A program made the position numbers and the translations under genes. A stretch of DNA of 64,000 nucleotides. Origin: Petrolisthes cinctipes (Eukaryota > Arthropoda > Malacostraca > Decapoda > Porcellanidae). The DNA lies in the NCBI GenBank assembly GCA_033782935.1, contig JAWQEG010000414.1, positions 5,001 to 69,000 on the forward strand. The letters are read 5' to 3'. This document shows positions 55,725-64,000 of the stretch, in pieces. Positions within the stretch are counted from its first letter, which is position 1, and each line of letters starts with the position of its first letter. Below the pieces are notes generated by a model. The model saw only the letters and a program-made list of their open reading frames with translations, was not told the origin of the DNA and did not search any database.

Positions 55725-55815
55725 TTAAGAGAGTGTACGAGAGTGAGGTGGAGGGATGGAGTTGAGATGTATGTGAGGGAGAGTGAGGTGGAGGGACCAT
55801 GGAGGTATAGAATAG
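55725..55815. repeat. GAGAGTGAGGTGGAGGGA minisatellite, short
   Basis: Two to three units of GAGAGTGAGGTGGAGGGA and GAGTTGAGATGTATGTGAGG. The same unit recurs at 60368-60545. Confidence 0.7.
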
Positions 55816-55832
55816 AAGGAGACGGCCCGGGC

Positions 55833-57446
55833 GCATATTCCGAAACTGTTGTTAATTTCGGCACCATCTAAAATATCAGCCAATCAGGCGCCTTTCTCTC
55901 GTCATGACGTCACCTCCGATTAACCAATCACACTCCGAAAGGTATGACGTCATAGCTTGCTTTTATTGTTATAAGACATTGCACTTTTTCACGGTAGAAG
56001 TGGTCATTTATTTCTTTATACCTCATTAATTTCAGTAAATATTTACTTGGTTCTTTGAATACAAACGGAATAATGGTAGAGGATTAACATTATAGTAAAA
56101 AATGTGTCAGTCTAATAAAAAATGAACTTAAAATTAAGTTGAAGTGAAAAAAGTTACTATCTGAAATATCAGCCTCTCAAGACTCACGAGCTGCTCTTGT
56201 GTCATGACGTCATATTCCGATTAACTAATGACTCGCGCTTATCATCGTGAAAAAAAAAAATATATAAAAACATTGCACTCCTTTACGACAGCTGTCATTT
56301 TTTCCATTATACAGTCACGAGCACTAAGGTATACAGCTTTGGTTGAAGCTTTGAACAGTCCAATTCACCAACGAAGTACTGTAATTCCAATGGAGATCTT
56401 ATTGTGCATTTATTTACGGTCTCTAGGTATTCCAAGCACACCTAATTAGTTATTAGTGCTCGTTACTGTACCTCATTTATTTCGTGAAATAATGGTGGGA
56501 TGATTTTGATTGTAGATAAGACTGAAAATAAATGATGGTAACTAAGGTCTGTCTTGTGTTCTCTCTCCCTTTGATTATACCCAACATCATGGAGCATCGA
56601 GGTCCTTTATCTTTGTGGGGTTATTCAATCTCCTGGCAATTTGCACTGAAATATTGCTTAACAGCTTTCCATTTATATTCTTGTATATCGTAAAGGGTCA
56701 ACCTGGCTATTATTCTAATTGGAACTATAATTTAGTTGTAAGTTACAAAGTGATATGCACACCAACTTTATTGATATAATACACCTGTATAGTAGTACAG
56801 TAGTATAGTATAGTATAGTAGTATATAGTAGTATAAATAAACTGGTCTTGAGTTGCCAACTGGAAATTTCTTAAGGCGCTAAACTTACTCCCAAAAAGCG
56901 CTAAAAAGGCGCTATTTTTGATAAATGTCCCACAAAACCTTCTGATTGTTATTTACTTATTACTCTTTATTATGTCAGGACTCTGAAATAATTAAAACCA
57001 CCAAGAAATGCGCAACAAAAATACAGAAAAGCAGCTGCCAAATGGCACTAGAGCCAAATTGTAAGAGCTATATTGTTCTATAAAGTGCCGAATCTAGCTC
57101 CAAAAGCGCTAAATTGGCAACTCTGGCGACTGTGGCGCATGCAGCAGATACGTCATGGCGGCAATAACGCATAAAAACTGGATCAGACCTTATGCTCGAG
57201 AGTGCACTTCTTTGGCTGATATTTATGCATAATAATAATAACGTATTATAATAATCATTATTAGTATTATTATGCACAATAATAATAATTGGTGTAATCG
57301 CATACGTTGGAGTGAACGACGCTATGACGTCATACCTTTGGAAGAGTGTGATTGGTCAATCGGAGGTGACGTCATGATGAGAGAAAGGCGCCTGATTGGC
57401 TAATAATTTAGATAGGGCCGAAATTAACAACAGTTTCGGAATATGC
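55833..57446. mobile_element. Mutator-like non-autonomous element with CRE/CCAAT-rich inverted repeats
   Basis: 1614 bp. Left TIR begins GCATATTCCGAAACTGTTGT and the right ends ACAGTTTCGGAATATGC; homology extends about 125 bp inward on each side. Flanked by GGCCCGGGC at 55824-55832 and 57447-57455, a 9-bp duplication as expected for Mutator-type transposition. Each arm carries TGACGTCA-type and CCAAT/ATTGG motifs. The interior hosts a family G MITE; no transposase is seen. Confidence 0.8.
56310..56470 (+). mobile_element. MITE family G, complete, nested
   Basis: 161 bp, ends TACAGTCACGAGCACTAAGG and TAGTGCTCGTTACTGTA. The cleanest family G copy. Confidence 0.85.
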
Positions 57447-57520
57447 GGCCCGGGCGTTCAGTTGAGTCTGAGTGGAGTGAAGCCAGTCAGCTGCTCGGCA
57501 ACCAACGCCTAGTGTTGGCA

Positions 57521-58490
57521 GAATCAGAATCAGAATCAGAATTTTATTTCCATTAATACAATGGTTATTCTTTACATACAGTATATACATTTATACGAGT
57601 TAAAAACAAAAGATGAAATTAGATGCAATTATACTGGAGAATATAGGTATGTAGCTCTTTCTTAAAAGTGGCTAGAGTCTGCTTATCCTTCAGAAATTGT
57701 GGTAAATTATTCCAGGCTTTTGGTCATCTTATGATGAAATATTTGGAACCTATATTATTGTTACATTTTATTATATGTAGGTTAGCTTGCTGTCTAGTGT
57801 TTACACTGTGAACAGCACTCACAGTTGGGTGAGTGGATAACCAGTTTGGAATATTATTGTGAAGTACTTTGAAGACCATGTTACATAATTCAAAAATACA
57901 TTTTTGTTCAATGTTTAACCATCCTAGCTCATTAATTATTGGAGTAACATGGTCGAACTTTCGAGCACCACCTATTGCTACTTTTGCTGCAAAATTCTGG
58001 AGCCTTTGTACTCGTTGGATTTGTTCTTTAGTAGTAGGACCCCAAATTATCATGCAATAATTTATGATACTAAGGACAAGTGCTTGTACTACTAAAACCC
58101 GGGTGTCTTTTGTTAAGTATGCGAGTCAAGGAGATAAGTGTGCCCATAACTTTTTTTGTGATTTCATCGATATGTATGTTAAATAACATAAATCGGTCCA
58201 TGTGTAGTCCTAGGTTTTTTACACTGTTACTTGGTGTGATGGATGCATTATCAAACATAATGATAGTGTCGCTTGGGATCCGTGAAATATGCTGATGAGA
58301 TCCAATAAATATACATTGTGTTATATTTACATTGAGCATTAAGCCGTTTTTAAGGAAATATTGTTTTGCTTTCGTTAGAGTGTTTTCAGCTCTTCTAATT
58401 CAATTAGGCATATTATCTACTTTGCCCGAATGTATGAATTGAGTGTCATCAGCATATTGCACTATCTCACAATCATAGTACCCACAAGGT
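57521..58490 (-). pseudogene. 3' part of a CR1/Jockey-like LINE reverse transcriptase
   Basis: Minus strand, 5' to 3': EIVQYADDTQFIH (YADD catalytic box, about 58475-58440); a stop within MPN*IRRAENTLTKAKQYF; LNVNITQCIFIGSHQH; VKNLGLHMD; a frame break near 58080; NYCMIIWGPTTKEQIQRVQR and ELGWLNIEQKCIFELCNMVF; IIR*PKAWNNLPQFLKD; then AATAAAATTCTGATTCTGAT. The (TTCTGA)n end at 57521-57542 is the microsatellite tail. At least two stops and one frameshift: a dead 5'-truncated insertion. No RNase H. Confidence 0.85.
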
Positions 58491-58839
58491 TAGCCAGATT
58501 ATTCACGATGTTTGTTCATTTTTAATTATGACATGTACTTCGTATTCTTTAATAACATACAATTCACACATTTATCAATATTTTCAATAATATAAATAGA
58601 AAATTATAAATTACTGACCTATTATAGTATAATTATACTGTATACCTTACTGGCCACTGAAATGTATAAGTTTTGCATATATCTGTCGACTCTTTACTTT
58701 CACTTTGGATGCCAACTTCTTAGTAATTTGTTTGGCCTTATATGCATATTTCACCTGCAAATATGCTTCAGCAACTGCCTTAATTAACTAATGCAAGTGA
58801 TGTTCAGTCATACATGTGGCTAGCTAAAGTAGGAAATAT

Positions 58840-59340
58840 CTATTTGTGGGCATAATTTGTTAGCACTGAAATTATTATTTTGCTACAATCTACCCTCTCC
58901 AAAGTGGTGCTGGACCCTCTTTCCCTGAACAGTTTTTCTGATGTAATACATATATCAATTACATCATCAGATGGATACACCAAGTTTACTCTGTCCTCAA
59001 GTTTTACCAAGGAAAGAATATGTTTATCAGTCTTGTCTGAGTTTAGGGCAACAATGTATGGTTCACAGTGCAAGGACTTCATTAATTTATATACAACAAA
59101 TACTGCTATATATGCAACTATCTTATTTGTACACTTTGGGAGGTGAGACTGACTTGGAATATACATGTATTCCTCTGGCTCTTCATTAACAGAATCAGCT
59201 AATATCCTACTTTTCAGAACCAGAGTCAATGATTACCTGAAGAGCAATATTATTTTTAATATTTCTAACACACTTAAAATTGGAACCCAATCCAATGGTA
59301 TGCAGTTGCCTCGAATAATTGACATGGCCAAGTAACCGAT
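58840..59340 (-). pseudogene. Probable P-element/THAP9-like transposase fragment
   Basis: 129 open residues (59229-58840): NKIVAYIAVFVVYKLMKSLH, ALNSDKTDKHILSLVKLEDR, NLVYPSDDVIDICITSEKLF. This pattern (a YIAG-like stretch, then SLVKLKDRGGLVYPS, then a ..ICxxxEKxFR helix) is that of the C-terminal part of P-element/THAP9-type transposases. Upstream, to about 59340, NYSRQLHTIGL and NFKCVRNI may be more of it in another frame. No THAP domain is in reach. Recognition is from pattern memory only. Confidence 0.5.
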
Positions 59341-59507
59341 CATCCTAACTAGGGAAGCAAAGTGAATAATGCAGTATTTAATGATGCATGTACTGCCAAT
59401 TATAGTTACACTGGGAAGGAAGCTAACTCTTATACTATAAATGTCATGAAGTCGGAAAAAGAAATATAATTGAATTATTGTTGTATATATATAAATATAT
59501 ATATTTA

Positions 59508-59834
59508 GGGGAGGTGGCCGAGTGGTTAGTGTTCTGGACTCGTAACCTAGAGGTCGGGAGATCGATCCTCTCAGGTGAGGGCCTGAGAATATTTACTCTT
59601 CCGATTTGAGTTTCAGGCACTAACTATAAGGCCGCCGAACGTCGTAAAACACCCTCAGTGGTACCATAACAGTTGCAATATTTGGGAATTACCCTCACTT
59701 CCCTCCCTCTGTGGCTGGGTACCAGTTCGGAAGTCGTGACGTGTGTGTGTGAGCAGCAGTTGACCTGGGCCACGGTAACGGGCTTGATGAAGCCTATGTC
59801 CAGTGTCGAAAGATATATATATATAAAAAAAAAA
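59508..59834 (+). mobile_element. SINE family 1, complete
   Basis: Full head, body and 3' part ending TATGTCCAGTGTCGAAAGAT with an (A)n/AT-rich tail. From 59835 to 60367 nothing else is recognised beyond a short ACACGC-rich stretch. Confidence 0.88.
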
Positions 59835-60367
59835 TAATAATAAAAAAAATAATAGTACTCAAAACCATGACATTTTCAAACTTAGTGATGGGTCTCGCAA
59901 ACTTAATCCCTTAATGAACTTCCTAATTGATAAATGGGTGCCTCCCTAAGTAATACAAAAACACAGCTGTTTATTAAGTTGCTTTGTGATCCTCCCTTAC
60001 ACGTGAACATATTTTACCACACCCAAATTGTACACACACATACACAAGCACGCGCACGCACACACACGCATAGACATACACATGACATACGTTGATAACT
60101 GCATAAAAAGGAACTGCTTTACTGTATAATATATTATTTCTTCACTGTCCTGACCACTGAAGATAGTGGTAGTGTTCACCGAACATGTTTACTGACAATG
60201 TATTTCATTGTCTGCAGAGTGTAGGAATTTTTCACCTTTCGGGTGACACAGGTCAGGGAGAGATTAATAATAATTAAGGAGCGGCTGGTGAGCTTCTTGC
60301 CAATACCAATATGGCGGACCTGACTTCACTTTTCTGGCCGCGCACCGCCTCCTCCTATTCTACCTCC

Positions 60368-60545
60368 ATGGGAGGGACAGACCGAGAGTGAGGTGGAGGG
60401 ACGGAGGGGGAGGGGCAGACCGAGAGTGAGGTGGAGGGATAGAGGTGAGAGGTATGTGAGGGAGAGTGAGGTGGAGGGACGGAGGGGGAGGGGCAGACCG
60501 AGAGTGAAGTGGAGGGATGGAGGTGAGAGGTATGTGAGGGTGGGA
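60368..60545. repeat. GAGAGTGAGGTGGAGGGA minisatellite
   Basis: About three units including GGCAGACCGAGAGTGAGGTG and GGAGGTGAGAGGTATGTGAG. One frame reads GRGRPRVRWRDRGERYVRES repeatedly, reminiscent of the Arg-rich tail of some LINE proteins, so this may be tandem LINE-tail debris. It lies just before the paralogue exon. Confidence 0.75.
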
Positions 60546-60572
60546 GGAGGGACACAACTTAACGGGGAACAG

Positions 60573-60857
60573 GGGTTCATGGAGGAGATTCATTTGTGGC
60601 CACCCCTTCGGGAATTAAGGCGTATGGCAATAGATAGATATTACCTCCCAGCGATTTATTATAACCTGAAGAACATATCTTTGCAACCAGATGGGTATGA
60701 CGATGGTACAACAGAAGGGAGTGTGGTGTACATTTTGGCTCATGACGGCATAAGAGACAACCATACAAGACTGGTTTTACGTCTAGGGCAGGAGGAGGTG
60801 TTTGGTCCCAATCCAGCTCTGAATACGTCGTATTTTACACTCTGCCTCTGGTTTAAG
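60573..60857 (+). CDS. Exon of a second pentraxin-chimera-type gene
   Basis: Open frame ending VVYILAHDGIRDNHTRLVLR, then NPALNTSYFTLCLWFK, at donor GTAAGTATG (60858). It aligns by eye with the first exon of the minus-strand gene (HVYQLLPRSYDNQTRLTVWL, TSLSAFTLCMWIR), so the two genes are paralogous around the start of the pentraxin domain. The left edge is uncertain; an in-phase AG lies at 60571-60572 (GGGGAACAG). Further pentraxin exons should follow downstream. It is on the opposite strand to its relative and seems unbroken. Confidence 0.6.
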
Positions 60858-62109
60858 GTAAGTATGAGTAATGGCTGCCTTGCTGCCTACATAACATTGC
60901 AATTATAGTATAACGAGTAGAAATCGATTCCGACCAATGTCCGTAACATACCGCCCACTTCTTACGTAATAAATAACATCAGTCAAAGACATAGAATAAA
61001 ATTAAACTTTTGTCTTCTACCTTTCTACATTTAATATTACCTTGCCATTTGACCTAAAGAATAGTATTAGGATCAAGATAGTCAAGTTGTCAAGCTGTGG
61101 TGTACTTAAAAAATAATAATATAACATTAAAACAGGAAAAACAAATTATTGATAACCTTTTTTTTTTTCACCAAAAATGACTCTTCATGCATGTCCGCTC
61201 TCCAGAGAGGGTATGTTTTACAAAACGTAAACAAACCTTTGGCGGCTAGTAGCTTACAAACCAATAACCCTATATGACTAAACGATACATGATGTTGACG
61301 TACAAGCCTTTAGCTGTCTCCTAATGTACGTGTGAAGACTATATAGATATCTGTAGGATGGGTAGCTAGCTAGCTCAAAAGTACTGTACACTTTTACATT
61401 CCTTTGACAAAAATTACGTCCTAACACTCTTAGTGCATTAGCTAGACTAAGTGGGGTTGGACCAAGAGAGGGCCGGGATTTGTGGTTTTATAACCAGCCA
61501 AGTCTGTTATCAACTGTGAGAAAATTAATCTAGTTGGGAGCTGTGCAAATTTGAAAATTGAGTTGATGACATTTGTTGTCACCCGCAGTTTAAGGGTTAA
61601 GGCCAGATATGGAGTCAAAATAGCAAAAATCCATCTTACATTGTTCCACAGTATTCAAATACATGTATAATTAACTTTATAATTAATGTATATGACTGAT
61701 TTTGGCCATGTAGGTTAAATTTCGCTGCTGTTCGAACCTGGCTGAGATAAACCCCTTACCGATTTCCACACCAAAAATGAAGGTCCTTATTCAATTATTC
61801 AGGTCGCTAGAGCCATTAACAGAAAGATAAACAGACAAATGGACAGGCAGACGTGACCGAAACTATTACCTTACCTGTTAATGCGAACGGTAAATATTTA
61901 TGGACAAAAGAGGTCTTTTTTTCATCCTCAAATCAATCTTCAGTAGGATGGATCACCCAAGCTTATAGGAGTTCAGGGGTAGTACAGTGTTGGTAGTAAA
62001 TCTGGAACAATAGATTCCTCTAAACTAGTCCAAGAAACAGGTCACCATTATTTGTATTAATCTGTGCCTGTTTCCTGCTCTACTTTGGATTAATCAAAGT
62101 ACTCTAACG
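60858..62109 (+). other. Probable intron, no recognised coding sequence
   Basis: AT-rich; no convincing exon. A family O repeat lies at about 61980-62109 (GTGTTGGTAGTAAATCTGGA, GTTTCCTGCTCTACTTTGGA). Confidence 0.5.
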
Positions 62110-62323
62110 TACAGTCGGCCTCAGGAATTCGTACACAGAGCATAAGTTAAAAGGGGTCTATATTTTGCACATACTATTGGGATTTTTCTGCTGATTGATT
62201 CAAGTATTAGCCATATAACTTTATTAGAAGAGTTTGATGTTAGAAATTAAATGTACTAAATTTTCTAGTTGTTACGAGCCCTTAATGTCACAGTGGTGTA
62301 TACGAATTCCTGGGGCCGACTGT
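62110..62323. mobile_element. Inverted-repeat MITE (family M)
   Basis: Ends TACAGTCGGCCTCAGGAATT and AATTCCTGGGGCCGACTGTA; 214 bp; TA at both ends. Confidence 0.82.
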
Positions 62324-62519
62324 ACCACAAGTGTATTACCTCCTTAACCCCTCAACAAGCGTGGGTAACTACAGGTGACGACATAAATCGACTGCACAGT
62401 TTTTAAATTTACGCACCCCTTGCCATGCTTGATTAGGCTCACAATAGAGGGTGTGTGTGCCTAGGAACTCCCCCGAGTCACACCAGCAACTGGCAGCCAG
62501 TGTAGGAATACCTGTTAGC

Positions 62520-62645
62520 ATGTGGCTGGGTGCTAGTTCGGAAGTCGTGACGTGTGTGTGTGTGAGCAGTAATTGTTCCGGGCCACATTGTTGGGTTTTA
62601 TAAAGCCTATGTCCAGTGTAGGAACAATAAAAAATAAATAAAAAA
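62520..62645 (+). mobile_element. SINE family 1, 3' part only
   Basis: GTGGCTGGGTGCTAGTTCGG, AAGTCGTGACGTGTGTG, AAGCCTATGTCCAGTGTAGG, then an A-rich tail. Confidence 0.75.
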
Positions 62646-62934
62646 TGCGAGGATGTATTTTCAGCGCTCCGCTTTTGCGCTAAGTACCATATATGTATGT
62701 AAAAATGACAGTGAGGTTATATTTCAAATTGTTGTGTTGGAAAATGTGATTCTGACACATTTTATGATGAAATCAGAGCATGAAAACGTACTTAGAATTG
62801 TAAGGAGAGTGTAAACAGAATTTTGAATTATCGTCATTTTGAGCTGGCTACCCATCTTACAGATGCCCATTTAGTCTTCACAAGTACAGTCTGTTACAGT
62901 TCCGACTGGGCCACCCAGTATCGAGAGATCGTAG

Positions 62935-63195
62935 ATGTGGCAGCAGTGTGTGTGTGTGCTCGAAAATTATACGGATCGTCAACACTCTCCCTCTGTAGTG
63001 AACATGACCCTGCCTCAAAGTTCATTCCATAGATGGCGCTGTGTAGTTGTGGAAGGAATGTGGACTGCAGGGTTGAAGTTTCGGGAAACATCTATGCTCG
63101 TGCCAATGAGTCATGAGCTCTCAGGCAGAGTGGTTGAGGAATGCTATTATGGAAATTTAACAACTATATTACACAATGATCAGGTGAAGCTAAGG
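62935..63195 (+). CDS. Weak exon candidate downstream of the paralogue exon
   Basis: Open frame with PSVVNMTLPQSSFHRWRCVV followed by a donor-like AG/GTAAAG at 63195/63196; FHRWRCVVVEG resembles the pentraxin WHHVCVVW block. In an overlapping frame just upstream (62880-62945), CYSSDWATQYREIVDV resembles the SYALSARDDNVIHV stretch of the minus-strand gene, so a one-base frame change would join the two. The acceptor is not settled and neither match is strong; this may be chance. Confidence 0.3.
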
Positions 63196-63499
63196 TAAAG
63201 TTGTTCGTGTCCTGAACAGTGAATATTTCTTCTTAATGGTTATCATGTTTGGCATGCAACATTGCTCAGCCGTTCTGACAGAGCTCACGTCTCGTTGCCA
63301 CGATTGTTATCTTGTTTTTCTACCAACTAGGATCGGGCAGATAGGTTGTTTTCTTTGGCCATCATATTTTGGTAAGCATAATTTGAGATCACCTTTGATT
63401 TCGTATTTTATTTGTAAGTCAGGTATTACATGCATAGTAAAATTCCTTCATTGCTAAATACTTTTTCTCTCTCGTAATAAAAATGTTAAAGTCAACTGT

Positions 63500-63502
<3 letters not shown>

Positions 63503-63572
<70 letters not shown>
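63503..63572. repeat. (TC)n microsatellite
   Basis: About 70 bp of pure CT. 63196-63500 shows nothing recognised. Confidence 0.95.
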
Positions 63573-63574
<2 letters not shown>

Positions 63575-63635
63575 ATAAACACCATCTTATCTTATCCTAT
63601 CTCTATACTAATGAAATCGAACAGAGAGTGAGGAC

Positions 63636-63880
63636 CAATTCCACAGTTGTTCGTTGTGATTTGTTTGCACCCAAACGAAAGAAACTAAACTGTGTAAATG
63701 ACTTGTGTCTGATTTATTGGAAGCATCTGATGAGTAAAGTATGCAGCTATTGTAATAATACAAATGCTCAATTAATAGTTTTGGTGAATAGGAATAATCA
63801 GCTTTTGAGAAATAACGAAGCCTTACAAGTGTGTTTGGGGAGGACTCTTGACAAAATGACTGTGGAATCAGTCCTGGCTC
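63636..63880 (+). repeat. ZB-type dispersed repeat
   Basis: AATTCCACAGTTGTTCGTTG start, AAACGAAAGAAACTAAACTG, AACGAAGCCTTACAAGTGTG, ending GACTGTGGAATCAGTC; third copy of the repeat at 27835-28145. Confidence 0.6.
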
Positions 63881-64000
63881 CCTGATATTCTACGTTAATA
63901 AACAAATTAGTAGTGTCGAAATAAGCGATCGTTTTGCCAGTGATAATCAACTCGCATTGATTGTTAACTGGGTTATGTTTGTTTTGAACCCACAGGTGAA

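Overview
This window looks like nuclear DNA of an arthropod, most likely a decapod crustacean. Supporting signs are spliced gene fragments, interstitial telomere-type repeats of the arthropod TTAGG type, very long dinucleotide microsatellites, two tRNA-derived SINE families, non-LTR retrotransposons, and dozens of short TA-flanked inverted-repeat elements (MITEs). There are no bacterial-style operons. Host coding sequence is a small part of the window; most of it is mobile DNA, often nested.

Host genes. On the minus strand at 13187-15438, two exons with a phase-consistent splice encode an extracellular chimera: a pentraxin-like domain, a C-type-lectin-like region, an LDL-receptor class A module, and the start of a Cys-loop ligand-gated ion channel ligand-binding domain. 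Two compensating frame breaks interrupt it. The channel's transmembrane exons are not visible and may lie beyond the left edge. On the plus strand, an exon at about 60573-60857 encodes a segment related to the first minus-strand exon. A clean signal-peptide exon sits at 54552-54618, directly after a 30-bp minisatellite, and a further weak exon candidate lies at 62935-63195. Together these suggest a divergently oriented paralogue running off the right edge. The roughly 39 kb between the two is almost entirely transposon-derived.

Mobile DNA. One non-LTR family dominates (ORF1 with three zinc knuckles; ORF2 with endonuclease, reverse transcriptase and RNase H). It has a near-complete minus copy at 6508-11988, an inverted pair at 18615-22382, a full-length but broken plus copy at 37375-42948, a deleted plus copy at 46762-51877, and two 3'-end fragments at 17594-17764 and 43823-43996. 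Target-site duplications are directly readable for several. Every copy appears defective; the only uninterrupted ORF2 has replacements in both the endonuclease and reverse transcriptase active-site motifs. Fragments of at least two other LINE types lie at 29771-30165/33085-33720 and at 54648-55095/57530-58490, and a probable P-element/THAP9-like transposase remnant lies at 58840-59340.

The MITEs fall into about a dozen families with TA at both ends. They are often inserted into, or end to end with, one another, sharing the terminal TA (15457-16185, 43305-44445). A 1.6-kb element with long inverted repeats and a 9-bp duplication (55833-57446) looks Mutator-like, and a hAT-like element lies at 24084-24803. 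The left edge, 23-26 kb, 29 kb, 34-36 kb and 54-55 kb are rich in microsatellites and minisatellites. All family assignments were made by eye; no database was searched.
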